From: Chitinophaga sp. S165
GTDB lineage: Bacteria; Bacteroidota; Bacteroidia; Chitinophagales; Chitinophagaceae
Direction: 5' to 3'
DNA: 64,000 nt
Assembly: GCF_003182155.1 (NCBI RefSeq)
Contig: NZ_QGTG01000001.1
Location: 1,608,991-1,672,990 of the forward strand
In this document: piece after piece, positions 18,313 to 26,999 of the stretch
How positions within the stretch are numbered: the stretch's first letter is position 1
Layout of the letters: every line of letters begins with the position of its first letter
The notes under the pieces: model-generated
What the model was told of the DNA's origin: nothing
The model's database searches: none
The model's input: only the letters and a program-made list of their open reading frames with translations
Position numbers and translations under genes: made by a program

Positions 18313-18414
18313 ATACAAGGCTTATACAAGGATTATCTTACGTTCATCTTACGTTCAAAGACGTAAGATGAACGTAAGATAATCCTTGTATAAGCCTTGT
18401 ATAAGCCTTGTATA
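18313..18414. repeat. 42-bp perfect inverted repeat made of 11-bp units
   Basis: The left arm 18313-18354 and right arm 18361-18402 are exact reverse complements with a 6-nt loop (TCAAAG). Both arms break into 11-bp units: on the right GACGTAAGATG, AACGTAAGATA, ATCCTTGTATA and AGCCTTGTATA twice, the last unit (18404-18414) lying outside the stem. The left arm carries the complementary units. The 11-bp step is close to one helical turn. Confidence 0.85.
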
Positions 18415-18524
18415 ATGAGAGCACAATGGCAGATTATTCCTGTTATCAGTTGACATCCGTGGTTGTTATTCCTAACGGGGTTAACGCGGGTCAACGAGAT
18501 GATAAATGCATTTCATCCCCTCAT

Positions 18525-18564
18525 TTTTGCGTCCTGTATACATGATTTTGCGCCCTGTATACAT
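18525..18564. promoter_or_regulatory. Two direct copies of a palindromic box, 21 bp apart
   Basis: TTTTGCGTCCTGTATACAT (18525-18543) and TTTTGCGCCCTGTATACAT (18546-18564) differ at one base and start exactly 21 bp apart. Each contains the palindrome TGTATACA. The spacing of two helical turns suits a pair of bound dimers on one DNA face. The bound protein and target gene are unknown. Confidence 0.45.
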
Positions 18565-18680
18565 TGTCCAAAACTGCTTTTAAATCTTCCCTAATATTGC
18601 ATAATAAATCGCGGAAACGTACCAGCAACCGGGGCTTGGGCGTTTCCAAGACAGTTCTTTGACTTATTGATCTATACATA

Positions 18681-18711
18681 AAAAAAACCGTCTCATTTCG
18701 TAATGAGACGG
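18681..18711 (-). terminator. Rho-independent terminator of the hexosaminidase gene
   Basis: CCGTCTCATT (18688-18697) and AATGAGACGG (18702-18711) form a 10-bp perfect stem with a TCGT loop. Read on the minus strand it is followed by a run of eight Ts, about 25 nt after the stop of the GH20 gene. Confidence 0.85.
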
Positions 18712-18736
18712 CTTATCTTTTGCTATAAAAGTATGC

Positions 18737-21055
18737 TTATTTTCTCTGGAACCAGGAATCTGGCACTGACTGTATCTTGCCTCCGTTCACCCTGTATTCC
18801 AGCTTTAGCGTATAACCGCCGCCGCCTTCAACAAACTTCAGTTCAAACGGATGCAGACCTTTCTGCAATGCTACCTGACCACTCTTCTGAACCGGTGCAT
18901 GCCAGCCATCGTTATCTACTACCTTATCGCCCTCTATGTAGAGGTTAGCACCGTCGTCAGCTGTCAGGAAGAAGCTGTAAATAGCCGTTTCCGGAACATT
19001 GATATAGCCGGTCAGTTTAGCACCGAAGGCTTTACCGCCTTTACCCATTCCTTCAGGAATGATGGCGTTATTTACATTTACCAGGCTGTCTTCCTTTGCA
19101 GGTAATTTACCTACGCCTTTATAGGACCCGTTGAAATACTGCAATTGCAGACCGTTCTGTAAACCACTTACGTTTGCAGGCGGGAAGAATGATTGCTGAC
19201 GATAGTTCAGGGTGTAAATATCACTCATGCTGCCGGAAGGGCTGAATGAAGCCAGTTTAATAGTACCAGGACCAGGAACGATATACGCGTCCGGTAAGGC
19301 CGGCGACTTCACATTCGGAGCCGTACCATCGGTAGTGTAGCGGATGGTGATACCAGGCGCTGGTTTTTCCAGTTTCAGGACGGTCTTACCTACCAGGACA
19401 TTGTCGTCAGTGAAACCATCCAGGTCAGGCATGCGGTAATGTACTTTCAGCTGGTCCAGTCTTTTATACTGGCCGTTGAGCCTTTTCAGATAGTTATCAT
19501 AATCCTGACGATTCGTCCACAGTACCTCCGCCAATGCCGTCATACGAGGCATGAACATAAAGTCTGCACGTTTTTCGGAAGGGATCCATTCTGTCCACAT
19601 ATTAGCCTGTGCACCGATGATGGTCTTCGCTTCTTCAGCTGTCAACCCTTTTGGAATAGGATTGAAATGATACACATTAGAAACAGAATTGCGGTCAGGA
19701 ATGCCATCGAAGTAAAGCGGATTACCAGGCGTCATGATCACGGTATTGCCATTCTTTGCCGCCTTTACAGGCGCATCAGGCACCCAGCTGCGCCAGTACA
19801 TCAGGATAGCAGTAGGGCTGATACCGCCTTCCAGGATCTCATCCCAGCCGATCAGCTTTTTACCTTTGGAATTGAAGAACTTCTCCATTCTCTTCACAAA
19901 GTAGCTTTGCAGCTCTTCTACTGTCTTCAGGTTATTGGCCTTCATCACAGGTTCGCACAACGGTGATTTTGCCCAGCTGCTCTTCTCTACTTCATCTGCG
20001 CCCAGGTGAACATATTCGGAAGGGAACAGCGCGAAGATCTCTGCATACACATTCTCTGCAAATTCAAAGGTCTTTTCATTACATGGGCAGATCGGTGTGG
20101 TGAACAATGGTCCCCAGGTAGAACCTCCCTCACAGCTCAGATAAGGATAGGCTTTGATAGCCGCCATCATGTGGCCTGGCATATCAATTTCAGGGATGAT
20201 GTCTATATGACGCGCCGCCGCATAGGCAATCACGTCTTTCATCTGCGCCTGCGTATAGAAACCGCCGTAAAGCGTCTTACCGTTTTTCTGGATGATATGG
20301 GATTTGTCGATCTCCATATCAGGGTTCGTTTTCGCTTTCTGCATACATACGGAATCCTGGTTGTTAAATTCCCTCCAGGCTCCCTGTTCTGTCAGCAGCG
20401 GATATTTTTTGATCTCAATACGCCAGCCCTGATCGTCGGTCAGATGCAGGTGGAATTTGTTCATTTTGTACAATGCCAGCAGGTCGATGTACTTCTTCAG
20501 ATAATCGACGGAGAAGAAGTGCCTGGATACGTCCAGGTGCATACCACGCCATTTATACGTCGGATGATCCGTGATCTGTACAGCCGGTACAGTGATCTTT
20601 ACGAGTTTTCCAATCTTTACGCCTTCGATAATAGCCGGCATCAGCTGGCGGACTGTCTGCAAAGCGCGGAACATACCTGTAGGTGTTTTCGCGGAGATCA
20701 CCAGTTGCTGTGAAGTTATATCCAGCGTATAGTCCTCCTCTCCTGTCAGCTGATCGTTCTGCTTTAATACGATAGCACCTGTACCAGCGGTTGCGGAAAC
20801 AGGCAGCGTTTTGCCCAATCCCTGTTTTACCAGCGACTGCAATTGCGCCACTTCATTGCTGAAAAATGTCTTGTTTGCAGGTAATACCAGTTTGGTCTTC
20901 GCAGTGATCACAAATTCTCCCTGACGGGCTACCAGTTCCTGCGGATAAGGAACTAAAGCATAACGTACAGGATCTGCCTCCTGCGCCCGGGCAACAGAAA
21001 TGCCCAGTAATACGCTGAAGACCACTGCGCCTGTAAGCCTGAATGGTTTGAACAT
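18737..21055 (-). CDS. Beta-N-acetylhexosaminidase, GH20, with C-terminal PA14-like domain
   Basis: 772 residues from ATG 21055, chosen because it starts a signal peptide ending in VARAQ. Order: GH20 N-terminal alpha/beta domain (about residues 25-150), TIM-barrel catalytic domain with WRGMHLDVSRHF and HLGADEVE (Asp354-Glu355, the assisting and acid/base residues of GH20), a chitobiase-type Ig-like domain around 540-620 and a PA14-like domain to the end. It should remove terminal N-acetylglucosamine or N-acetylgalactosamine from chitin fragments or glycans, in the periplasm or at the surface. PA14 is a common carbohydrate-binding addition in Bacteroidota GH20 enzymes. It stands as a single gene with its own terminator. 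Confidence 0.92.
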   Translation of the reverse strand: MFKPFRLTGAVVFSVLLGISVARAQEADPVRYALVPYPQELVARQGEFVITAKTKLVLPANKTFFSNEVAQLQSLVKQGLGKTLPVSATAGTGAIVLKQNDQLTGEEDYTLDITSQQLVISAKTPTGMFRALQTVRQLMPAIIEGVKIGKLVKITVPAVQITDHPTYKWRGMHLDVSRHFFSVDYLKKYIDLLALYKMNKFHLHLTDDQGWRIEIKKYPLLTEQGAWREFNNQDSVCMQKAKTNPDMEIDKSHIIQKNGKTLYGGFYTQAQMKDVIAYAAARHIDIIPEIDMPGHMMAAIKAYPYLSCEGGSTWGPLFTTPICPCNEKTFEFAENVYAEIFALFPSEYVHLGADEVEKSSWAKSPLCEPVMKANNLKTVEELQSYFVKRMEKFFNSKGKKLIGWDEILEGGISPTAILMYWRSWVPDAPVKAAKNGNTVIMTPGNPLYFDGIPDRNSVSNVYHFNPIPKGLTAEEAKTIIGAQANMWTEWIPSEKRADFMFMPRMTALAEVLWTNRQDYDNYLKRLNGQYKRLDQLKVHYRMPDLDGFTDDNVLVGKTVLKLEKPAPGITIRYTTDGTAPNVKSPALPDAYIVPGPGTIKLASFSPSGSMSDIYTLNYRQQSFFPPANVSGLQNGLQLQYFNGSYKGVGKLPAKEDSLVNVNNAIIPEGMGKGGKAFGAKLTGYINVPETAIYSFFLTADDGANLYIEGDKVVDNDGWHAPVQKSGQVALQKGLHPFELKFVEGGGGYTLKLEYRVNGGKIQSVPDSWFQRK

Positions 21056-21130
21056 AATAGATTCTTTAAGTATGATAATGGAAGCAGGCAAAATAACAAG
21101 AATATCAACAGTAAACTGATGCCATATTGC

Positions 21131-21769
21131 TCATTCCTGCGGCAATATTGACGCTTCAGACTGCCAGTTTTCGATCTTCAGCAGGCGGAAAAACTCAGTT
21201 TCTTCCATCTCCTTTACACCTCCCGGTTGCAGATCGCCCAGCTCCAGATCTTCGATCGAAATACGTATCAGGCGGTCGCAATGATGCCTGATGGCGGAAG
21301 TCATCTTACGCACCTGGTGGTATTTCCCTTCTGTCAGGGTGATCGTCAGCCAGGAATGCGGCAGGAACTCTTTCACCGGATGATGTTCCCGGGGTTTGAT
21401 ATAGGCCGGTTTTTCGACGATCTCCGCCTTGCAAGGGGTCGTTACCCAGTCAACGCCACCTTTTATACGGATGGTCACACCCTTTTCCAGTTGTTCTACT
21501 GTTTCCTGACTTACGACGTTCTTCACCATCACCAGGTAAGTCCGTTTATGCGGCTGCTCACTTTCAAATAACAGGCGGGTTACTCTTTTGTTGGTAGTAA
21601 GGATGAGCAATCCTTCAGAATTGTTGTCCAGTCTTCCCACGGCATGCGTACCTTCCGGGAAGTCAAAATCAAGGTCTCCCAGCAGCCTGACCTTATCAGG
21701 GCTGATAAACTGTGAAACCATGTTGTATGGTTTGTTGATGATAAAATAACGGTGACCGCTCTCGCTCAT
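21131..21769 (-). CDS. RluE-like rRNA pseudouridine synthase (RsuA family, no S4 domain)
   Basis: 212 residues from ATG 21769; the longer reading adds an unlikely Cys-rich extension. It has the KPYNMVSQF entry motif, the GRLDNNSEGLLILT motif with catalytic Asp48, then KTYLVMV-type and YHQVRKM motifs of the RsuA/RluB/RluE family. It lacks the N-terminal S4 RNA-binding domain, as in RluE, which modifies U2457 of 23S rRNA in E. coli; the exact target here is inferred. It is divergent from the GH127 gene with 95 nt between. Confidence 0.85.
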   Translation of the reverse strand: MSESGHRYFIINKPYNMVSQFISPDKVRLLGDLDFDFPEGTHAVGRLDNNSEGLLILTTNKRVTRLLFESEQPHKRTYLVMVKNVVSQETVEQLEKGVTIRIKGGVDWVTTPCKAEIVEKPAYIKPREHHPVKEFLPHSWLTITLTEGKYHQVRKMTSAIRHHCDRLIRISIEDLELGDLQPGGVKEMEETEFFRLLKIENWQSEASILPQE

Positions 21770-21864
21770 TTTTGATAAAATCTGACCAATTCTGATTAAT
21801 ATAGTTTCATCACAGTCACACAACTATCGATAATTTTAGTCATTGCCAAAATCGTCTTCGTTGT

Positions 21865-24270
21865 ATGAAATTATCTGCTATCATTTTCATTCCGCTGGCC
21901 GGCGTCAGCATATTGACACAGGCACAGCTAAAAAAGGATTACCCCATTCAGCCTGTCGCCTTTACCCAGGTACAGGTAACGGATAGCTTTTGGGCGCCAA
22001 AAATACGAGTTAATGCGGATGTTACAATTCCCTATACGTTGGAACAATGCCGGCGTACCGGCAGGATCGATAATTTCAAACGGGCGGCACATGTATTACC
22101 AGCCGATACAATGACTGAATATACCTTCGACGATACTGACCTCTACAAGGTCATAGAAGGTGCCTCCTACAGCCTGCAAATGAAGAAAAATCCGGAACTG
22201 GAACAATACCTGGACACCCTCATCGCCATTATCGGCGCTGCCCAGGAAAAAGACGGTTACCTGTATACCTTCCGTACGATGAACGCCCCCAAGCCTCATC
22301 GCTGGATCGGTACAAAGAGATGGGAAGAAGAGGAAGACCTCAGTCATGAGCTATACAATTCCGGTCACCTGTTCGAAGCGGCAGTGGCGCACTACCAGGC
22401 TACGGGTAAAAAGAATCTCCTGAACATCGCCATAAAAAATGCCGACCTGCTGGTGCAGACATTCGGTTTTGGAAAAGAGGAACGTTTTCCCGGTCATCAG
22501 ATCGTTGAAACAGGGCTTACAAAAATGTACCGTGTAACCGGTAACAGGTCCTATCTTGACCTGGCGAAGTTCTTCCTTGACGTACGCGGCCCCGGCAAAC
22601 CACACAGCGGCGAATATAACCAGTCGTACAAAAAAGTGGTGGACCAGCATGAAGCTGTAGGACATGCGGTACGTGCCACCTACATGTATACGGGTATGGC
22701 GGATGTTGCTGCGCTGACCGGCGATCAGCAGTACCTGCATGCCATAGACGATATCTGGCATGACGTAGTGGAAAAGAAACTATACATCACTGGTGGCATC
22801 GGCGCTACCGGCAATGGTGAGGCTTTTGGCAAACCTTATGAACTGCCGAATATGTCGGCCTACGCAGAAACCTGTGCTGCCATTGCCAATGTTTACTGGA
22901 ACAGCAGGATGTTCCTGCTTCATGGCGATGCAAAGTATGTGGACATCCTCGAACGTACGCTATATAACGGGCTGCTGTCCGGCGTTTCGCTGAGTGGCGA
23001 TCGTTTCTTCTATCCTAATCCGCTGGCCTCAATGGGACAGCATCAAAGAAGCGCCTGGTTCGGGTGCGCCTGCTGCATTTCCAATATGACCCGCTTCCTG
23101 CCTTCCATGCCCGGTTATATCTACGCACAAAATAAGAACAACCTGTATGTGAATCTCTTTGCGGGAAACACTGCAAATATTCAGCTACCGGCAGGAAAGA
23201 TCTCTGTTACCCAGGAAACGAACTATCCCTGGGATGGCACGGTAGACATTACTATTAAACCTGCCCGTGCTACGGCTTTCGCATTACACGTCCGTATTCC
23301 GGAATGGGCAAAAGGAAAACCTGTTCCCGGCAATCTTTATTTTGACGCGGATAGCGCAGCTAAAAGATCCTTCGAAATATTATTGAATGATCAGCCGGTA
23401 AAATATAACATGATAAAGGGTTATGCGGTCATTCAACGTACCTGGAAAGCGGGCGATAAGATCAAACTGGCATTCCCCATGCAGGTACAGAAGATCCTGG
23501 CCAATGCTGCGGTAAAAAGTGATACCAGCCGCTTTGCACTGGAACGCGGACCATTGATGTATTGCCTGGAAGGACCTGACAATAAAGATGCCGCTGTGCA
23601 GAATATTGTAGTCGACAAAAATGCGGTTATTAATGCTGTATACAAGCCAGATCTCCTCAACGGCGTAACAGTATTGGAAATGCCTGGTACAGCAACTTCC
23701 AGGCAACTGAACTCGGATCAGCTGGTGAGCACTACACAGACAGTGACTGCCATCCCCTACTACTCGTGGGCTAACCGGGGTCCTTCGGAAATGACCGTCT
23801 GGATCCCCTACGAAGCAGCAGCCGCACGGCCTAAACCGGCGCCTACTATCGCTTCCAAAAGCAAGATCAGCGCCTCCACATCGAATAAGCGGATGTACAT
23901 AGCGCTGAACGATCAATACGAACCATCAAATTCTCATGATAATAACTCGATGTATCTCCACTGGTGGCCAAAACATAATACGCTGGAATGGGTACAGTAT
24001 GATTTTGACCAGGAATACACGGTATCGGGCTCCCAGGTATACTGGTATGATGACAGCCCGTTCGGAGATTGCCGCATCCCTGCTTCATGGCGCATACTGT
24101 ACAAACAAGGCGATCAATGGATACCGGTGAAAAACGTTGCCCCATACACGGTCACAAAGGATAAATACGATAGCGTGCAGTTTGAACCCGTGAAAACAAG
24201 CGCCCTAAAGCTCGAAATACAGTTACCGGCAGAAAATGCTTCCGGTATTCATGAATGGATTGTTAAATGA
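21865..24270 (+). CDS. GH127 beta-L-arabinofuranosidase-like enzyme (former DUF1680)
   Basis: 801 residues with a signal peptide ending at ILTQAQ. The alpha/alpha-barrel carries the zinc and catalytic residues of GH127: the AYAETCAA motif (Glu335, Cys337) and GCACCISNMTR (Cys403-Cys404). In the characterised enzyme HypBA1 the equivalent Glu and three Cys bind zinc and the first Cys of the pair is the nucleophile, so this should be catalytically competent. A beta-sandwich follows and a C-terminal discoidin-like region (about 690-801). It likely removes beta-L-arabinofuranose from plant glycans; the family also has other specificities. Confidence 0.88.
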   Translation: MKLSAIIFIPLAGVSILTQAQLKKDYPIQPVAFTQVQVTDSFWAPKIRVNADVTIPYTLEQCRRTGRIDNFKRAAHVLPADTMTEYTFDDTDLYKVIEGASYSLQMKKNPELEQYLDTLIAIIGAAQEKDGYLYTFRTMNAPKPHRWIGTKRWEEEEDLSHELYNSGHLFEAAVAHYQATGKKNLLNIAIKNADLLVQTFGFGKEERFPGHQIVETGLTKMYRVTGNRSYLDLAKFFLDVRGPGKPHSGEYNQSYKKVVDQHEAVGHAVRATYMYTGMADVAALTGDQQYLHAIDDIWHDVVEKKLYITGGIGATGNGEAFGKPYELPNMSAYAETCAAIANVYWNSRMFLLHGDAKYVDILERTLYNGLLSGVSLSGDRFFYPNPLASMGQHQRSAWFGCACCISNMTRFLPSMPGYIYAQNKNNLYVNLFAGNTANIQLPAGKISVTQETNYPWDGTVDITIKPARATAFALHVRIPEWAKGKPVPGNLYFDADSAAKRSFEILLNDQPVKYNMIKGYAVIQRTWKAGDKIKLAFPMQVQKILANAAVKSDTSRFALERGPLMYCLEGPDNKDAAVQNIVVDKNAVINAVYKPDLLNGVTVLEMPGTATSRQLNSDQLVSTTQTVTAIPYYSWANRGPSEMTVWIPYEAAAARPKPAPTIASKSKISASTSNKRMYIALNDQYEPSNSHDNNSMYLHWWPKHNTLEWVQYDFDQEYTVSGSQVYWYDDSPFGDCRIPASWRILYKQGDQWIPVKNVAPYTVTKDKYDSVQFEPVKTSALKLEIQLPAENASGIHEWIVK

Positions 24271-24299
24271 CTAAAATTTTTAGCTAATATTGCAGTGCT

Positions 24300-25121
24300 A
24301 TGTCACTGCAAATTACGTCACTCAATTCGGGCAGCAACGGGAACTGTTATTATATCGGGAATGCAACAGAAGCGGTCCTGGTAGATGCGGGTATCTCCTG
24401 CCGTGAAACGGAAAGACGGATGAAGCGCCTGGGATTGCGGATGGACAGTGTCAAAGCTATTTTCATCTCTCATGAACATTCCGACCACATCCGGGGATTG
24501 GAAGTGTTGTCAAAGAAATACAGCCTGCCGGTTTATATTACGGAAAATACCATGCAACATGGTAACCTCAACCTCGATGCACTTTATGTACGAACGTTCG
24601 ATGAATATGCACCGGTGGCAATAGGAGAACTTAGCATCACAGCATTTCCGAAATTTCATGACGCCATAGAGCCCCGCAGCTTTATGATCAGCAGTAAGGA
24701 GATCCGGATAGGCGTATTTACAGATATCGGCGCCCCCTGCGATCACCTGATCCGGCATTTCAACCAATGTCATGCCGCCTTCCTGGAAGCTAATTATGAT
24801 GAGCAGATGCTGGAGAAAGGCAGATATCCTTTTTACCTGAAGAAACGTATTCGTGGAGGGAAAGGCCATCTTTCAAATAAACAGGCGCTGGAGCTGTTCA
24901 AAGCGCATAAGCCGCCTTATATGAGCCACCTGCTGTTATCCCACCTTTCCAGGGATAATAACAATCCGGAACTGGTGCTCGAACTCTTCCGCCAGCATGC
25001 AGGACAGACCGAGATCATTGTGGCCTCCCGTGATGTGGAAACAGCGGTCTATCATATCAGTACCAACTATCAGCCCGCAGTTCCCAAAGTACAATACGTG
25101 CAGGGGCAACTCGCTTTCTAA
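24300..25121 (+). CDS. MBL-fold metallohydrolase, WalJ/YycJ-like
   Basis: 273 residues. The metallo-beta-lactamase metal motif is intact as HEHSDH (His58, His60, Asp62, His63), with KFHDAIEP and later SHLSRDN regions typical of the YycJ/WalJ group of cytoplasmic nucleases or phosphodiesterases. No signal peptide. It lies 29 nt after the GH127 gene, with a TAATATTG -7-like box in the gap, so it may have its own promoter. The substrate is not deducible. Confidence 0.85.
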   Translation: MSLQITSLNSGSNGNCYYIGNATEAVLVDAGISCRETERRMKRLGLRMDSVKAIFISHEHSDHIRGLEVLSKKYSLPVYITENTMQHGNLNLDALYVRTFDEYAPVAIGELSITAFPKFHDAIEPRSFMISSKEIRIGVFTDIGAPCDHLIRHFNQCHAAFLEANYDEQMLEKGRYPFYLKKRIRGGKGHLSNKQALELFKAHKPPYMSHLLLSHLSRDNNNPELVLELFRQHAGQTEIIVASRDVETAVYHISTNYQPAVPKVQYVQGQLAF

Positions 25122-25175
25122 CATATATCATCTTTTCTGCTAACCAATGTCATATTTCAGGTGCTGATCCCGATA

Positions 25176-25183
25176 TACTTTTG
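25176..25183 (+). promoter_or_regulatory. -7 promoter element before the CoA-transferase gene
   Basis: TACTTTTG is an exact match to the Bacteroidota TAnnTTTG box, 24 nt before ATG 25207. A partial -33 (TTTC at 25155-25158) lies 17 nt upstream. Confidence 0.45.
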
Positions 25184-25206
25184 TAGTATTAATTAAACAA
25201 TATACT

Positions 25207-26502
25207 ATGCTTAGTATACCATATATAACAGCGGCGGAAGCCGTGAAATGTGTAGAATCAGGGAACAGGGTATTTATTCATGGCAGTGCCGCTACTCCTG
25301 CACACCTGCTCAAGGCCTTGCAGAACAGGCATTCCGATCTGAAGAACGTAGAACTGGTCAGTATTACAACCCTCGGAGACGTTGATTTTGATAATCCATC
25401 ATACCGGGAAAGTTTCTATGTCAATTCACTGTTTGTTTCTGCCGCCAACCGGGCTGTGGTGAATAGTGACGACGGTGACTATGTTCCCATTTTCCTCAGT
25501 CAGATACCACAGTTGTTCAGGAAGAACATCCTCCCGCTTGACGTGGCTATCATACAGGTTTCTCCTCCTGATGATCATGGTTATTGTTCACTCGGTACAT
25601 CTGTTGACATTGCCCGTGCAGCAGTAGATGTGGCTAAATACGTGATCGCACAGGTGAACCCCTTGATGCCCCGTACACATGGAGAAGGTTTCATTCATAT
25701 GTCGAAGTTTCATGCTGCCGTGTGGCAAAAGGCTACCTTGCCTGAATTGGACTATTCCGCACAATCCAGTGCTATTACAGAAAAGATAGCCCATAACATT
25801 GCACAGCTGGTGGAAGATGGCGCTACCCTGCAACTGGGTATTGGCAGTATTCCTGACCAGGTGCTTAAAAATCTGACCAATCATAAGAACCTCGGCCTGC
25901 ATACAGAAATGCTGTCAGATGGTGTGATCCCTTTAATTGAAAGTGGCGTGATCAATAACAGCCAGAAAAAGCTGAATAACGGCCGCTCAGTAACGGCCTT
26001 CATGGCGGGTACCCGTAAGTTGTATGATTTTGTGCATGATAATCCCGCGCTACGTGTAATGGACATCAGTTATGTGAATGATACGTCTATCATCAGGCAA
26101 AACCAGAAGGTGGTAGCTATTAACAGTGCTATTGAGATTGACCTGACAGGGCAGGTTTGTGCGGATTCTATCGGGACTTATCAGTATTCCGGTATCGGCG
26201 GACAAATGGACTTCATGAGAGGCGCATCCCTGTCAGAAGGCGGTAAACCGATTATCGCTCTTCCTTCTGTTACCAACAAAGGTATTTCCCGTATCGTACC
26301 CTTCCTGAAAGAAGGCGCTGGTGTGGTTACGACCAGGGGACATGTGCATTGGGTGATCACCGAATACGGTATGACCAACCTGTTTGGAAAGAGCCTGAAA
26401 CAACGTGCAAAAGCGTTGATCGAGATCGCTCATCCTGATCACAGGGAAGAACTGGAAAAGGCTTACTTCTCCCGTTTTGTAAAAAATGTTGTTCTGCAAT
26501 AA
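25207..26502 (+). CDS. Acetyl-CoA hydrolase/transferase family protein
   Basis: 431 residues covering both domains of the AcCoA hydrolase/transferase family. It has the GIGSIPDQV loop, HTEMLSDG with Glu234 as the probable catalytic nucleophile that forms the CoA thioester, GIGGQMDFMRGA, and TEYGMTNLFGKS near the end. Relatives move CoA between acetate and 4-hydroxybutyrate, succinate or propionate; the pair of acids here is unknown. The gene is single and ends 6 nt from the convergent HxlR gene. Confidence 0.88.
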   Translation: MLSIPYITAAEAVKCVESGNRVFIHGSAATPAHLLKALQNRHSDLKNVELVSITTLGDVDFDNPSYRESFYVNSLFVSAANRAVVNSDDGDYVPIFLSQIPQLFRKNILPLDVAIIQVSPPDDHGYCSLGTSVDIARAAVDVAKYVIAQVNPLMPRTHGEGFIHMSKFHAAVWQKATLPELDYSAQSSAITEKIAHNIAQLVEDGATLQLGIGSIPDQVLKNLTNHKNLGLHTEMLSDGVIPLIESGVINNSQKKLNNGRSVTAFMAGTRKLYDFVHDNPALRVMDISYVNDTSIIRQNQKVVAINSAIEIDLTGQVCADSIGTYQYSGIGGQMDFMRGASLSEGGKPIIALPSVTNKGISRIVPFLKEGAGVVTTRGHVHWVITEYGMTNLFGKSLKQRAKALIEIAHPDHREELEKAYFSRFVKNVVLQ

Positions 26503-26508
26503 TTAGTG

Positions 26509-26907
26509 TTAAAGATGGCTGAATGCATCCTGCATGTCTAACTGATTTGTGGGATGCATGATCCTTTTACGATGGATCTGTCCCCATTTAGCCATTTCGT
26601 CGATAATACTCTCCAATGTTTTGCCATAAGGAGTCAACTCATATTCTACCGTTACCGGTTTGGTATCGTAAACGGTCCTTTTTACCAGTTCGTTCAGTTC
26701 CAGCTCACGCAGTTCTTTGGAAAGCATTTTGGAACCAACCCCTTCTACTTCCCGCTGCAGTTCCATAAAACGCCTTTTACCAAAGCGCAGGGAACCGATA
26801 ATGGCAATCTTCCATTTGCCGTTCAGCACATCCATAGTGTCATGGATAGCACGGAGATGCTCCGTACAGTTTTCAGATTTCTCAGGTCCTTCTTGTTTTT
26901 TGCTCAT
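26509..26907 (-). CDS. HxlR-family transcriptional regulator
   Basis: 132 residues. The winged helix of HxlR proteins is clear: DVLNGKWKIAIIGSL, FMELQREVEGVGSKMLSKELRELE and the wing with TVEYELTPYGKTL. It has a single cysteine (Cys14) in the N-terminal arm. Redox-sensing HxlR proteins such as YodB and HypR also use an N-terminal Cys, although its spacing to GKW differs here, so a redox role is inference. It is divergent from a DsbA-family oxidoreductase gene; the 92-nt gap carries several palindromes and an 18-bp array that probably serve as its operator. Confidence 0.9.
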   Translation of the reverse strand: MSKKQEGPEKSENCTEHLRAIHDTMDVLNGKWKIAIIGSLRFGKRRFMELQREVEGVGSKMLSKELRELELNELVKRTVYDTKPVTVEYELTPYGKTLESIIDEMAKWGQIHRKRIMHPTNQLDMQDAFSHL

Positions 26908-26922
26908 AAAGTTAACTTAGTT

Positions 26923-26982
26923 AGTTTCTTCGAAGAAAGTACTTTCCTCGGGGATACCACTTTCGAAAGTAAACCATCTTTC
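26923..26982. promoter_or_regulatory. Candidate HxlR operator array with 18-bp period
   Basis: Hexamers AGTTTC, ACTTTC, ACTTTC and TCTTTC start at 26923, 26941, 26959 and 26977, exactly 18 bp apart. Three perfect palindromes overlap them: TTTCTTCGAAGAAA (26925-26938), GAAAGTACTTTC (26935-26946) and ACTTTCGAAAGT (26959-26970). The array fills most of the gap between the HxlR and oxidoreductase starts. Confidence 0.6.
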
Positions 26983-26999
26983 GGAACTTTACAAAAGAA

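Larger units (their letters stand above)
17698..18736. other. Gene-free kilobase upstream of the RHS/fibre operon
   Basis: No reading frame with coding character was seen on either strand. The stretch holds the operon leader (17698-17830), a set of alternative hairpins (18196-18287), the 11-bp-unit palindrome (18313-18414), two TGTATACA boxes 21 bp apart (18525-18564) and the terminator of the hexosaminidase gene (18681-18711). The remainder (about 17830-18190 and 18415-18520) is AT-rich and shows nothing further. Confidence 0.6.

Noticed and set aside
18313..18414. CRISPR-like short repeats
   Set aside because: Units of 11 bp abut without spacers and form an inverted repeat; no cas genes are near.
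20006..20713. 235-codon plus-strand frame inside the hexosaminidase gene
   Set aside because: It mirrors the GH20 coding strand and has the Phe/His/Ile-rich composition of a shadow frame.
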